Part shown: positions 45,435 through 55,221 of the stretch, one piece after another
How positions within the stretch are numbered: position 1 is the first letter of the stretch
Layout of the letters: the number at the start of each line of letters is the position of its first letter
From: Paracoccaceae bacterium
GTDB taxonomy: Bacteria; Pseudomonadota; Alphaproteobacteria; Rhodobacterales; Rhodobacteraceae
Length of the DNA: 64,000 nt
NCBI GenBank assembly: GCA_007694945.1
Contig: REER01000053.1
Coordinates: 36,387 to 100,386, forward strand
Direction: 5' to 3'
The notes under the pieces: generated by a model
The model's database searches: none
The model's input: the letters and a program-made list of their open reading frames with translations, nothing else
Told to the model about the DNA's origin: nothing
Made by a program: the position numbers and the translations under genes

Positions 45435-47936
45435 TCAAGCGAGGGTACGCTCCACCTCTTCGCGCTCGAATATCTCGATCACATCGCCCTGGCGAATATC
45501 ATCGTAGTTCTCGAAGGCCATACCGCATTCCTGACCCGAGATCACTTCCTTGACCTCGTCCTTGAAGCGCTTGAGGGTTTTCAGCGTGCCTTCATGGATA
45601 ACCACATCGTCGCGCAGTAGACGCACACCAGCAGATCGCCGCGCGACACCTTCTGTAACCAGACAGCCGGCGACCTTGCCGACACCCGAGACCTTGAAGA
45701 CTTCGCGAATCTCGGCATAACCGATGAAATTCTCGCGCACTTCGGCGGACAGCAGACCGGATGCCGCGGCCTTGATGTCATCGACCAGATCGTAAATGAT
45801 CGAATAATAACGCAGCTCGACCCCCTTCTGGTTGGCCGAGTTGCGTGCTGAGGCATTGGCGCGCACATTGAACCCGATGATCGGCGCACCCGAAGCCTCG
45901 GCCAGCCCCACATCGGTATCGGTAATGGCACCAACACCATAGTGGAGCACCCGCACGCGCACTTCCTCGTTGCCGATCTTCTCGAGCGCCTGCACGATGG
46001 CCTCGGCAGAGCCCTGCACATCGGCCTTCACCAAAACAGGCAGTTCAGCCACATCCTGATCGGCCTTGGCCTTGGCCATGAGTTGCTCGAGCGTGGTGGC
46101 GGCACCGGCGGCGGCGCGTTTGTCCTTGGCCGCCTGTGCGCGATATTCCGCAATCTCGCGCGCCTGCGCTTCGGAGCTGACCACGTTGAGCACATCACCG
46201 GCTTCAGGCGTGCCGTTAATGCCCAGAACCTCGACCGGGACGGATGGTCCGGCTTCCTTGACGCGCTCGCCCTGGTCATTGATCAGTGCGCGCACCTTGC
46301 CCCATTGTTCCCCAACGACGAAGATATCACCCTGACGCAGGGTGCCATTCTGCACCAGAACAGTCGCCACAGGCCCCCGACCGACATCAAGCTGCGCCTC
46401 GATCACAGCACCCATGGCCGTACGGTTGGGATTGGCTGTCAACTCAAGGACCTCGGCCTGAAGCGCGATCGATTCGAGCAGACTTTCCAGCCCCTCGCCG
46501 CTCAATGCCGAGACTTCGACATCCTGGACATCACCTGACATGGCTTCGACCACAATCTCATGCTGCAGCAATTCGGTGCGCACCTTGTTCGGGTCTGCCG
46601 TGGGCTTGTCGCATTTGTTGATCGCCACGATCATCGGCACTTCGGCCGCCTTGGCATGGTTGATCGCCTCGATAGTCTGCGGCATGACCGAGTCGTCCGC
46701 TGCCACAACCAGCACAACGATGTCCGTCACATTTGCACCACGCGCACGCATTGATGTGAAGGCCGCGTGGCCGGGCGTGTCGAGAAAGCTGAGCACCGCG
46801 CCGCTTTCGGTCGTGACCTGATAAGCCCCGATGTGCTGGGTTATTCCCCCGGCTTCTCCAGAGACTACATTGGTCTTGCGGATTGCATCGAGTAGCGACG
46901 TCTTGCCATGATCGACATGGCCCATGATGGTGATGATCGGCGGACGCGGTTGCAGGTCTTCAGGCTTGTCCTCAACCTGGGCGATGACCTGCTCGACATC
47001 TGCATCCGAGACGCGCACGACCTTGTGACCGAACTCATCGATGATCAACTCGGCCGTGTCGGCATCAATGGTCTGATTCATGGTTGCCATGACGCCCATC
47101 TTCATCAGTGCTTTGACCACATCGGCGACACGCTCGGCCATGCGATTGGCCAATTCCTGAACCACGATGGTTTCCGGAAGCTGGACTTCGCGTACCACTT
47201 TCTCGCGCGACTGGCTCTGGCCCATGGCTTTCTGCCGCGCACGTTCCTGCTTGCGCTTCATCGCCGCAAGCGAGCGCTGCCGCCCACCGTCGCCCGAGAG
47301 TGCATCCTTCAATGTAAGCTTGCCAGCGCGACGCCCGCCGGCTTCGTCCCGCGGCTTAGAGCGGTTCTGGCGGTCGTCGTCTCCGCGCTTGGGTGCCTTG
47401 CGCGTATCCTGTGCGGACGCGGGGCGAGCGCGCTCTGACAACGGGGCTTGAGGCGTCGGATCAACCGGCGGCTCAGCGGCACGGGCCTTGCGGGCAGTCG
47501 CTTCGGCTTCGGCCTCTGCCTTTGCGCGTGCTTCCTCTTCTTCCTTCGCCCGCATTGCAGCCTCACGCTCGCGCTCTTCGCGCTCGCGTGTTTCGGCCTC
47601 TTCGCGGCGGCGCTGGCGTTCTTCCTCGCGCGCAGTTTCCTCAGCGGCGCGAGCCTCGGCCTCTTCGGTCTCGCGGGCTTTCGCTGCGGCGAGCGCTTTC
47701 AGGCGGCGCTCCATCTCTGCATCGGAAATACCGGCAGGACGGCGCGCAGGATCAGGGCGCGCGGGTGCTGCACCCTGCCCACCAGAAGCGGGCGCTTGCC
47801 CCGGCTTGGGGATGACCACGCGCTTGCGCTTCTTCTCGACGACGACATTTTTCGTCCGGCCATGGCTGAAGCTCTGCTTCACCTGACCGCTTTTGCCGCC
47901 CAGTCCGAGTGTTTTCTTACCGTCTGTATCGCTCAT
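45435..47936 (-). CDS. infB: Translation initiation factor IF-2
   Basis: 833 residues. GTPase that places fMet-tRNA on the 30S subunit and promotes joining of subunits. A low-complexity charged N-terminal region (about 75-155, long runs of E, R and A) is typical of IF-2. The G domain starts at about 333 with G1 GHVDHGKTS (339-347), [16 protein letters not shown] (G3) and NKCDKP (G4). Domains II-IV follow to the C-terminus. The start overlaps the ylxR stop by four bases (ATGA), so it is the last gene of rimP-nusA-ylxR-infB. Confidence 0.98.
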   Translation of the reverse strand: MSDTDGKKTLGLGGKSGQVKQSFSHGRTKNVVVEKKRKRVVIPKPGQAPASGGQGAAPARPDPARRPAGISDAEMERRLKALAAAKARETEEAEARAAEETAREEERQRRREEAETREREEREREAAMRAKEEEEARAKAEAEAEATARKARAAEPPVDPTPQAPLSERARPASAQDTRKAPKRGDDDRQNRSKPRDEAGGRRAGKLTLKDALSGDGGRQRSLAAMKRKQERARQKAMGQSQSREKVVREVQLPETIVVQELANRMAERVADVVKALMKMGVMATMNQTIDADTAELIIDEFGHKVVRVSDADVEQVIAQVEDKPEDLQPRPPIITIMGHVDHGKTSLLDAIRKTNVVSGEAGGITQHIGAYQVTTESGAVLSFLDTPGHAAFTSMRARGANVTDIVVLVVAADDSVMPQTIEAINHAKAAEVPMIVAINKCDKPTADPNKVRTELLQHEIVVEAMSGDVQDVEVSALSGEGLESLLESIALQAEVLELTANPNRTAMGAVIEAQLDVGRGPVATVLVQNGTLRQGDIFVVGEQWGKVRALINDQGERVKEAGPSVPVEVLGINGTPEAGDVLNVVSSEAQAREIAEYRAQAAKDKRAAAGAATTLEQLMAKAKADQDVAELPVLVKADVQGSAEAIVQALEKIGNEEVRVRVLHYGVGAITDTDVGLAEASGAPIIGFNVRANASARNSANQKGVELRYYSIIYDLVDDIKAAASGLLSAEVRENFIGYAEIREVFKVSGVGKVAGCLVTEGVARRSAGVRLLRDDVVIHEGTLKTLKRFKDEVKEVISGQECGMAFENYDDIRQGDVIEIFEREEVERTLA

Positions 47937-48571
47937 GCGTCCGTCTTATCCTCTCCGGTGGCGTATCCACCGATTTCCTTGCGCAGCCCTGCCAGTCTTG
48001 CCGCTTCCTCTACAACAGCTTGAGCCAGTCCGCCAGCGCGAAGCGCGGCATGTATCACATGATCACGCGCAAATGCAAAACCCAATTCCCGCGCGCTAAG
48101 GCAAGTCACATGACTCTCGGGACCCTCGGGAGGCCGTAGCTTCGTCTTGCCCCGTTCCGAGCCATCATGGGCTTGTATCAGCACCGCCATCTCGCCCCTA
48201 AGCGCCAGATCGCGGCATTTCTCATACCCGGCAACCGCCTGGCCACTTTTGCGCGCGAGCGAGATCAGTTCCAACACGCGTGCACGCAGCAACTCCTCGA
48301 CCAGATCCGCGAGCCGCTCTGGCACAGTGACCGCCTGCCGGGCCGCGCGCGCGAAGGCTTTCTTGCGCACAGCCAGTCCCAGAGAAGCGCGGTCAGCGCT
48401 GACCCATATGCCCCGACCCGGCAGTTTCTGCGCCACATCGGGCACGATGGCACCGTCGGGCCCCACAACGAAACGAACCAATCCCCGCGCGGGTTGCGAC
48501 TCACCCGTAACGATGCAGCGCCGCTCGGGAACCTCTCGATCCTTGCGTTTGCCCCCGCGCGTCATGGGCAC
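47933..48571 (-). CDS. YlxR-like RNA-binding protein with C-terminal L7Ae-like domain
   Basis: 212 residues, GTG start (48569-48571) with AAAGG 7 nt upstream. The N-terminal half is the YlxR/DUF448 fold ([36 protein letters not shown]). The C-terminal half ([20 protein letters not shown]) resembles the ribosomal L7Ae/L30e-like fold, which binds kinked RNA; in Gram-positives these two proteins are separate genes (ylxR, ylxQ) in the same position. It is coupled to infB by a 4-base overlap and follows nusA by 11 nt. YlxR-type proteins are linked to RNase P and to transcription in other bacteria; its job here is inferred. Confidence 0.9.
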   Translation of the reverse strand: MPMTRGGKRKDREVPERRCIVTGESQPARGLVRFVVGPDGAIVPDVAQKLPGRGIWVSADRASLGLAVRKKAFARAARQAVTVPERLADLVEELLRARVLELISLARKSGQAVAGYEKCRDLALRGEMAVLIQAHDGSERGKTKLRPPEGPESHVTCLSARELGFAFARDHVIHAALRAGGLAQAVVEEAARLAGLRKEIGGYATGEDKTDA

Positions 48572-48582
48572 AAGCGCGCCTT

Positions 48583-50211
48583 TCAGCGCGCCTCCTCCAC
48601 AATAGCTTCTTCTGCGACTTCTTCACCCTCTTCGGTCTCGTCCACCTCGAGTTCGGAGGGGTCCACCCAGCCCAACATGACCCGTGCGGTCATCACCAGA
48701 TGCTGGGCTTCCTCAAGGCTCATGTCGAACGGCTCGAGGAGCCCATCATCCTTGACGCGTTGCCCGTCAACAGTTGTCCATCCGCCGGCCAGTTCCCAGT
48801 CGGCGCAGGTGGCGAAATCTTCCAGCGTCTTGACCCCGTCCTTTGCCAACGCCTCGACCATTTGCGGCGAGAGCCCCTCGAACCCGATCAGGCTATCCTC
48901 GGCGCCCAGTGCGCGGGCGTTTTCAAGCGCTGCACCGGCGATCGCTTCCAGCCGCTCGCGGGCGCGGGTCTGCAATTCCTCGGCGGTTTCCTCGTCAAAC
49001 CCGTCAATGGCCAGAAGCTCGTCGATATCGACGTATCCCACTTCCTCGAGAGAGGAGAACTCTTCGGCGACCAGAAGCTGCGCCATCATCTCGTCGATAT
49101 CCAGCTCTTCCATGAACAGCTTGGTACGCTCGGCAAAGGCGGCCTGACGGCGCGCGGATTCGTCCGATTCGGTAAGGATGTCGATGTCGAGCCCCGTCAA
49201 CTGACTCGCCAGGCGCACATTCTGCCCGCGCCGCCCGATGGCCAGCGACAGCTGCTCATCAGGCACCACGACTTCGATCTTGCCGGCTTCGTCATCAATC
49301 ACGACCTTGCTGACCTCGGCGGGTTGCAGCGCGTTGACAAGGAAGGTCGCCTGATCCTCGGTCCAGGGAATGATGTCGATCTTCTCACCTTGCAACTCAT
49401 TGACCACCGCCTGCACGCGGCTGCCGCGCATACCCACGCAGGCACCAACCGGGTCGATGGAATTATCATAGGAAATCACGCCGATCTTGGCACGCGAACC
49501 GGGGTCGCGGGCGACCGCCTTGATCTCGATGATGCCGTCATAAATCTCGGGCACTTCCATCTTGAACAGCTCGGCCATGAATTCGGGCGCAGTGCGCGAC
49601 AGGAAGATCTGCGGTCCACGGGCCTCGCGGCGCACATCCTTGACATAGCAGCGGATGCGGTCGCCGTTTCGGTAGCTTTCGCGACCAATCTTCTCGTTGC
49701 GGCGCAGAACGGCCTCGCCGCGACCGATATCGACGACGATATTGCCATATTCTTCGCGCTTCACGACACCATTAATGATCGTGCCCGCGCGGTCCTTGAA
49801 TTCCTCGTACTGGCGGTCGCGTTCAGCCTCCCGGACCTTTTGCAGGATCACCTGCTTGGCCGATTGCGCCGCAATCCGGCCAAGTTCAACGGGTGGCACC
49901 TGATCCACGATCTCGTCACCCACCTTGGGGTCATCAAGATAGGGTTTCGCCTGCTCCACGGTCATTTCGGCGTGGTGGTTTTCCAACTCCTCATCGGCGA
50001 CGATTGTGCGCACGCGGGTGAAGGTGGCAACACCCGTCTTGCGGTCGATGCTGACGCGGATATCCATATCGGCCCCGTAGCGCGACTTGGCGGCGCGGGC
50101 GAGGCTGTCTTCCATCGCCTCGATCACCAGTTCCGGGTCGATCATCTTCTCGCGAGCCACGGCCTCGGCGGTTTGCAGCAGTTCAAGCTGGTTGGCAGAG
50201 GTGATTGCCAT
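48583..50211 (-). CDS. nusA: Transcription termination/antitermination factor NusA
   Basis: 542 residues. Binds RNA polymerase and nascent RNA, affecting pausing, termination and rRNA antitermination. Order: N-terminal polymerase-binding domain, S1 domain (about 135-200), two KH domains (about 230-345, with [18 protein letters not shown] and [15 protein letters not shown]), then two helix-hairpin-helix repeats ([19 protein letters not shown] and ...[14 protein letters not shown]) and an acidic tail ([17 protein letters not shown]). Three bases follow rimP. An open frame of 621 codons on the other strand is only a shadow. Confidence 0.97.
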   Translation of the reverse strand: MAITSANQLELLQTAEAVAREKMIDPELVIEAMEDSLARAAKSRYGADMDIRVSIDRKTGVATFTRVRTIVADEELENHHAEMTVEQAKPYLDDPKVGDEIVDQVPPVELGRIAAQSAKQVILQKVREAERDRQYEEFKDRAGTIINGVVKREEYGNIVVDIGRGEAVLRRNEKIGRESYRNGDRIRCYVKDVRREARGPQIFLSRTAPEFMAELFKMEVPEIYDGIIEIKAVARDPGSRAKIGVISYDNSIDPVGACVGMRGSRVQAVVNELQGEKIDIIPWTEDQATFLVNALQPAEVSKVVIDDEAGKIEVVVPDEQLSLAIGRRGQNVRLASQLTGLDIDILTESDESARRQAAFAERTKLFMEELDIDEMMAQLLVAEEFSSLEEVGYVDIDELLAIDGFDEETAEELQTRARERLEAIAGAALENARALGAEDSLIGFEGLSPQMVEALAKDGVKTLEDFATCADWELAGGWTTVDGQRVKDDGLLEPFDMSLEEAQHLVMTARVMLGWVDPSELEVDETEEGEEVAEEAIVEEAR

Positions 50212-50214
50212 CTC

Positions 50215-50814
50215 TCACTCCTCGGAATGGGGCGCGCCGGGCGCGTCCGCTTCGGTTTCAATCTCGTCAAATTCGGATTCGTCAATTGCACCGCTGGCTT
50301 TGCGCGTGCGCAACATCTCGGCGATCAGATACTCGGTCAGCACAAGCTTGGCATCCGAGAGCCAGTCGAACTGCAGACCGATGGTCACAGTCTCTCCGCC
50401 GTCTTCAATCTCGATCAGGACCTCTTCCCCCTCGACCCCAGCCAGCTTGCCCTTGAAGCGGCGGCGACCATCAATGAGTTCGGTGGTCTCGACCCGCGCC
50501 TCATAACCCTCCCACGCCTCGAAATCCTTCAGCCTGGTCAGTGGGCGGTCGATACCGGGGCTTGAGACCTCAAGTATATAGGCATCCTCAAGCGGGTCCT
50601 CGACATCGAGTGCAGCGGAAACGGCCGTCGAAATGGCCGCACAGTCATCCACCTCGATCCCGCCATCAGGACGGTCGGCCATGATCTGCAAAGTGCGTGT
50701 CTTGCCCGCCATCAGGCGCAAGCGCACCAACTCGAATCCCAGCCCTTTTATGACCGGTGTCACGATCGCGGCAAGCCGCTGATCCATACTCGTCTTGGCG
50801 ATCAGGTCTGACAT
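50215..50814 (-). CDS. rimP: Ribosome maturation factor RimP
   Basis: 199 residues, start ATG at 50812-50814 just after GGAGGGCGT. Needed for 30S subunit assembly. The family blocks are seen: [50 protein letters not shown], and [15 protein letters not shown]. The C-terminus has an acidic extension ([21 protein letters not shown]). First gene of the operon, preceded by a promoter and a terminator-like hairpin. Confidence 0.95.
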   Translation of the reverse strand: MSDLIAKTSMDQRLAAIVTPVIKGLGFELVRLRLMAGKTRTLQIMADRPDGGIEVDDCAAISTAVSAALDVEDPLEDAYILEVSSPGIDRPLTRLKDFEAWEGYEARVETTELIDGRRRFKGKLAGVEGEEVLIEIEDGGETVTIGLQFDWLSDAKLVLTEYLIAEMLRTRKASGAIDESEFDEIETEADAPGAPHSEE

Positions 50815-50836
50815 ACGCCCTCCGATGGGCAAAAAC

Positions 50837-50863
50837 AAAAAAACGGGCCACGCGGCCCGTTTT
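50837..50863 (-). terminator. Terminator-like hairpin in the rimP operon leader
   Basis: On the minus strand AACGGGCC, loop GCGT, GGCCCGTT, then a run of Ts (AAAAAAA on the + strand at 50837-50843). It lies between the likely promoter and the rimP ribosome site, so transcripts of the operon must read through it. A smaller hairpin, ACCTGC-AAG-GCAGGT on the + strand (50877-50891), lies upstream. Confidence 0.8.
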
Positions 50864-50906
50864 GCTTCCCGGTGGAACCTGCAAGGCAGGTGCCGCTGTA
50901 GAGGGG

Positions 50907-50935
50907 GATATAGGCATCTTGACCGTCGAGCGCAA
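50907..50935 (-). promoter_or_regulatory. Probable promoter of rimP-nusA-ylxR-infB
   Basis: Read on the minus strand: TTGCGC (50930-50935), 17 bases, TATATC (50907-50912). Four of six bases of each box match the sigma-70 consensus, and spacing is ideal. Transcription would start near 50900, giving a leader of about 85 nt containing two hairpins before rimP. Confidence 0.55.
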
Positions 50936-51121
50936 GCGATGATTTCTGCTGGTTCAGATCGACAGCCGATGGGCATCATGGAAAAACGACTCAATTCCGT
51001 GTACCGCTCCTTTACAGTTCAACCGATATTCATCGCCGATCAAGTTGGCGCACAGCCCGCATGTTGGAGCTGCAGCGAACATGCCTGCCGCGCAAAGGGC
51101 CAGTATTGCAGAATTGCTGCA

Positions 51122-51144
51122 CTAGAGCGTGCTGCGCTCAATCG
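51122..51144. repeat. Probable remnant end of an IS630-family element
   Basis: CTAGAGCGTGCTGCGCTCAATC immediately past the transposase stop contains an inverted repeat (GAGCG / CGCTC). A CTAG and a similar sequence are, from memory, found at the ends of Rhodobacteraceae IS630-like elements. I could not find a matching opposite end, so only one end may survive. Confidence 0.35.
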
Positions 51145-51904
51145 GTTTCATATCCAGCAGCCTTGAAGAAGTTGTAGCACTCCTCGTCGGTGAAGAGATC
51201 GCAGACATGCCCGTCGGCGTGCCATAGATCATCGTATGTCGGGGAAGCTGCGCGCCGGATCAAGGCCTTGAGCTTCGCGAATGCCATCTTGATCGGGTTC
51301 AGGTCGGGGCTGTATGGCGGAAGGTTGGAGGGATCAGAAAAGGCCCCGGCGGGGCGTTTTCCACGAACAACGAAACTTGCGCCGACATCGCGCATGGTCT
51401 GCGCGGCCTTGGGGCTTTTGTGAGATGACAGGTTGTCGAGAATGATCACGTCGCCCTTGCTCAGGGTCGGGGCGAGTTGGGTCTCGACGTAAAGCTCGAA
51501 CAATGAGCCATTGATGCGCCATTGGCTCGAGCACAATGGCGAATGCGGTTCATTGCGCCGTCGATGACCCAGGGGTCGGGCCTGTCATGGCGCAGAGCGG
51601 CAATGAAGGTCTGGGTGTTCCAGTGGCCGAACGGCGCATGGTCGATCAGGCGTGCGCCTTTTGCAGACCAGCCTGTGGACTTGGCCATGTTCGTCTTGAG
51701 CGACGTTTCGTCAATGAACCCTATGCGCGTCAGCATGTTACGCATGAAGGGCTGACGACGCATGACCCAATCACGGCGGGCCTTGCGAACCTCAGGCCGC
51801 TTTTGCTCGATGGCTTGCAGGTCTTTTTTTATGCCGCGTGGATTGCGGCCGAGGAAGAAGACTGATCCGGGCGCGGGTACCGGGGCGTGGCGCAGGCACT
51901 GCAT
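51138..51904 (-). pseudogene. Broken IS630-family transposase
   Basis: Two overlapping frames together give most of an IS630 DDE transposase: KKDLQAIEQKRPEVRKARRDWV and FIDETSLKTNMAKSTGW (first catalytic D) in the right-hand frame (51461-51904), and VIILDNLSSHKSPKAA (second D) to EECYNFFKAAGYETD in the left-hand one (51138-51536). The N-terminal HTH part is not recognisable. It is dead three ways: a frameshift near 51,510-51,550 caused by a 38-base insertion, an in-frame insertion in the second frame before LPPYSPDLNPI, and loss of the catalytic glutamate, since DLNPIKMAFAKLK has K where the family has E. It marks the border between the nusA operon and the polysaccharide region. Confidence 0.85.
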
Positions 51905-52050
51905 TTCGCATGAACGGCTCTTCGATCACCGTCGAAAGGGGTAGGCACCTTTCCAGTGGCAAGTCTCACAGCAGAGACACCTTTGCGAACAGCAAGACGC
52001 TAGTCAACGGAAAGCGCTCCGCCCCTCGGTCAGGTGAAACCCGAAATCGT

Positions 52051-53211
52051 TCAGTTTGTCGCTTTGCGATTCTCGGGGCGCGCGTCCAATACCCTTGAAA
52101 TCCGGCGCCATCGGTTTTCCCGGAACAGACGCACCCCCGCGAGATAGCTAAGGGTGAACAGAGCGCCGAAGACGGCCCACGCCACCAAGGCCGCGACGGG
52201 TCGGTCCCACAGATACACTCCGGCTGCGATCGGGATTGCAATCAGCGGCAGCATAACCAAGGCCGTCGCGGAATTCGCCGCTCCTTTGCTCATGCGTCCG
52301 CGCGCCAGCAGCATCAAAGCGCGCATTACAAATTGATGGTAGTGCAACCGGTCTGGGGCGCCGACAGGACGTCCAGCGCGCGAGCGTCTGTAAATGGCGA
52401 GGAATGTGTCAGCTACTGGCCAGAAAAACATGAGCGACAAGGCAATGGCGGAGACTTGCGTGTGCATCCATGCGAGCCCGATGGCCAACCAAACCAGCAC
52501 ATGGCCCAGGGAATAAGCCCCGGCATCACCAAGAAAAATCCGGCCAAGTGGCCAATTGAACACCAAGAAGCCCAAAAGTGCCGGAACAAGAGCTGCCGCC
52601 CCGATCGCAAAGCCCATCGACCCGACCTGTTGTGCCACCAACGCAAGTCCAGTGGCGATCAGGAGTCCTGTAGCCGCTGCCAGCCCGTTTACACCATCGA
52701 TCAAATTGATCGCATGACACACACCCGTAGCCCAAAAGAGTGTAATCATGATGGCAACTGCGGGAATGCCGATCAACAGATCCAGCCCAGGGATCGCGAG
52801 CGGGGGTATCCAGACTTGCAGCAAAACCATGGCCAATGATGCGGAACCCGCTGCTGCGAGCAGACGACCAGCTGGTCTGACCCGCCAGCCAAGGTCTTCG
52901 GCGAGCCCGGCAAAAAACACTGGCAGCAGCGTGAGTGCGAAGAGCGAAAAGTAAAGCTCGCTCTGTGCTGGAATAACAAACAGAAATGCAGCAATCGTGG
53001 CCGCCAACACTCCTACACCACCTACGCGGGGCGTAACGCGCTGATGGGCACATTGCACGGATTTCAAGTCATCATGCGCGCGGAAAGATCTGACCAGAAG
53101 AGGATGGAGCAGAACAAGTGCACCGCAGATGAAAAAGGATACGCCAAAGAGCGTGAACGCTATGTCTAGACTTAGGAAGGGAGGCAACACGCTCTCCGTG
53201 AAGTGCTTCAA
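52051..53211 (-). CDS. MraY/WecA-family undecaprenyl-phosphate sugar-phosphate transferase
   Basis: 386 residues with about ten membrane helices. Transfers a sugar-1-phosphate (often GlcNAc) to undecaprenyl phosphate, the first step of a lipid-linked polysaccharide unit, at the inner membrane. Key family blocks: PRVGG (61-65), GLAEDLG (102-108, one of the usual aspartate pair seen as E105), NLIDGVNGLA (169-178), FLGDAG (226-231) and the H-x-H motif RLHYHQ (288-293). Codon use looks less biased than the housekeeping genes on its left. Its promoter region contains palindromes and a near-CtrA motif. Confidence 0.88.
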   Translation of the reverse strand: MKHFTESVLPPFLSLDIAFTLFGVSFFICGALVLLHPLLVRSFRAHDDLKSVQCAHQRVTPRVGGVGVLAATIAAFLFVIPAQSELYFSLFALTLLPVFFAGLAEDLGWRVRPAGRLLAAAGSASLAMVLLQVWIPPLAIPGLDLLIGIPAVAIMITLFWATGVCHAINLIDGVNGLAAATGLLIATGLALVAQQVGSMGFAIGAAALVPALLGFLVFNWPLGRIFLGDAGAYSLGHVLVWLAIGLAWMHTQVSAIALSLMFFWPVADTFLAIYRRSRAGRPVGAPDRLHYHQFVMRALMLLARGRMSKGAANSATALVMLPLIAIPIAAGVYLWDRPVAALVAWAVFGALFTLSYLAGVRLFRENRWRRISRVLDARPENRKATN

Positions 53212-53704
53212 GATGGGTCAGAATCATTAACCGCGATCGTACCTGAACAACAATTTGTTAACTACGAGTTATCGGCAATCGTGGTTAAGAAAGCAAGCTT
53301 GCAACCCGCGATATCGCGACTTTCGTAAGGAAGTATCAAGCTCTGTGGGACACACTGCGGAAAAGGTAATCTCTTCTGGGTTGAGAGCGTGTCGATCCTC
53401 CTGCAGTTCTCGCAAACGTTTCTTCTGCTCTACATTGCCTTGGCAGTTGCTCTGCTTGCGGCTTTGTCGTCGGGCGCAAGGATTTCTGTGAAGTCCCACA
53501 GCTTCAAACGCTGCACTGCCGAACAGAGCAGACGGATGACTCGCCGAGCATGTGATAAGCTCCCGCGGAGATCAAACCATAAGAGCGACGTGAACGGCCC
53601 GCGATTATACTCGCTGGACACGGACACTCCGGGGAAGGGTACGAGAGAGCCGTGCCGATAAAGCCGCAGCTGCACCGTTCGGAATATGGGTGAGGTTCCT
53701 TCGT
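53212..53704. other. Region with palindromes and a possible small membrane protein
   Basis: About 490 bases between the WecA-like and Wza-like genes, both leftward. TTAA-N7-TTAT, one base off a CtrA site, lies at 53258-53272. Two palindromes follow: GCAAGCTTGC (53293-53302) and CGCGATATCGCG (53307-53318). A GTG frame at 53389-53661 (+, 90 codons) has a hydrophobic start and a weak TTGAGAGC site; I do not think the evidence is enough to call it a gene. Confidence 0.4.
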
Positions 53705-54883
53705 TTAGAAGGACTCGATATTGTCGCGTACCGCAAGCGGGCTTCCAGTAAGCGAAGTCGCATTGTTGAAGAAACGCTGGAATTCGATTGAAGCGGCATT
53801 GGTCACGTAGATCACGTCCCCATCGCGCATCTGGAACTCATTGGCCATGAAGAAGATGTCGGGCGAACGGTAATCGGCCCGGAAAATCGTATGGAATTCG
53901 TGCCCGTAGGCCGCAACCTCACTGAGATCGACGCCCATTTTTTCCAGCGCATAGCGCGATTCCTTGCGATAGATCAGGACGTGACGCGGGTCTGCCACAT
54001 TATCCTGCAGGCTGAAGAACCTCGCCACAGCTTCGTTCAGTGACACGTCCTCGGCGCCGAACTTGAAGTTACCAACCAACCCCGTCGCCCCGAATGCGAA
54101 GAATTCCTTGTCTTCCTCAAGGATTTCGATCGTGTCGCCGGGCGCGAGGAATACGTTTTCCCTCGGGTTCTCAGTGATGCTACGATAAGCAACCTTGGCA
54201 CTGCGCCCATCGCGCTTGAGAACGACGAAAGTGCTGGAAGCTGGAGTGGAGATACCACCCGCTTGTGCGATCGCTTCGAGAATGCGCAGCCCCCCTTCTC
54301 GTAGCGGGAGAACGCCCGGACCGCGCACATCACCAACAACCGAGACTCGTGAGAAGTTTTGCTCGACGATTTCTACAGAAATCTCGGGCTCAATCGCCCG
54401 GTCCAGCAATCTGTCCCGAATAATGCGTTCTACAGTTGCAGGCGTTTGTCCGGCTGCCTGAACCACACCTGCGAAAGGTACTGTTATCCGGCCGTCCTGG
54501 TCGATGCGCTGCGGTGGTAATTGCACAAAATTGCCCGGACGAGCGCCTGCGTCCTCGGGCAGAAAGAGCCCACCCGTCTGGCTTTCGAAAACAGTGACGC
54601 GGACGACATCGCCCGGGCCAAGGCGGATTGACGGTGCTGCTCGCGTTGTAGCGCCGAAGGTGCGGAATTCACCTTCGGTATCACGAGACATGAAGGGTAG
54701 CGTCGCACGCGTCACATCTACCACGACATAGTCATACCCGAGCGTTGCATTGGTGTTTCTTGAAGTCGCGAGAGCGTTTGCATTGATACGCTGCTCTCGA
54801 GGGCCAGACCCTGGTAGCATCGCACAGCCCGACATGGAAACGACCAAAGCGGTGGCAGTAGCCACCCTTATTGAAAACCTCAT
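53705..54883 (-). CDS. Polysaccharide export protein (Wza/OPX family), lipoprotein
   Basis: 392 residues. Outer-membrane channel for exported polysaccharide. Lipoprotein signal with lipobox MSGC (C20). Polysaccharide-export (PES) domain around 85-170 (IRLGPGDVVRVTVFE and GRITVPFAGVVQAAG), then soluble-ligand-binding beta-grasp (SLBB) domains (SRVSVVGDVRGPGVLPLREGGLRILEAI and similar, to about 300), ending with DVIYVTNAASIEFQRFF. It would pair with the Wzc-like protein encoded at 57958-60336. ATG at 54881-54883 follows AGGGAC. Confidence 0.93.
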   Translation of the reverse strand: MRFSIRVATATALVVSMSGCAMLPGSGPREQRINANALATSRNTNATLGYDYVVVDVTRATLPFMSRDTEGEFRTFGATTRAAPSIRLGPGDVVRVTVFESQTGGLFLPEDAGARPGNFVQLPPQRIDQDGRITVPFAGVVQAAGQTPATVERIIRDRLLDRAIEPEISVEIVEQNFSRVSVVGDVRGPGVLPLREGGLRILEAIAQAGGISTPASSTFVVLKRDGRSAKVAYRSITENPRENVFLAPGDTIEILEEDKEFFAFGATGLVGNFKFGAEDVSLNEAVARFFSLQDNVADPRHVLIYRKESRYALEKMGVDLSEVAAYGHEFHTIFRADYRSPDIFFMANEFQMRDGDVIYVTNAASIEFQRFFNNATSLTGSPLAVRDNIESF

Positions 54884-55221
54884 AGTACTGTCCCTATGTA
54901 CTGCTCACGCCCAAAGCGCCATTTGCACTAGACATACTTGAGAATCGGCTCTTTGTTAATCTTGACGGGCCAGTGGGGCACTTCATCGGCGTTGCAAGAA
55001 AAAAACTGTTGCTGAATCAGCACAAGCGGAGAAGGCAGACAATCGCTTTCGCGGAAATTTTTGGTAACGTGAAGCGGCGCCGGTTATGGAAGCGGCTTTG
55101 GCAGATGTGATATCATCGAGCAGCAGTGCGGGATGAGCAGACCCGCTGTTGGAGAATCGGCTTGTCTACATCCACTTCCTTTGAAAAGAATCATCTGCCT
55201 AGGTCGCGGTCAACGGCGGGC
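54884..55221. other. Divergent promoter region, Wza-like versus Wzy-like genes
   Basis: About 340 bases up to the ATG used for the Wzy-like gene; an in-frame GTG at 55126 could shorten this to 242. AT-rich in places (GCAAGAAAAAAACTG near 54995). No clear operator or other gene was seen. Confidence 0.4.

Noticed and set aside
48700..50565. 621-codon open frame opposite nusA and rimP
   Set aside because: Low-information, His/Leu/Asp-rich; shadow of the real genes.
53389..53661. 90-codon frame with hydrophobic start between WecA-like and Wza-like genes
   Set aside because: Weak ribosome site, odd basic C-terminus and no recognisable family; it could be a remnant.
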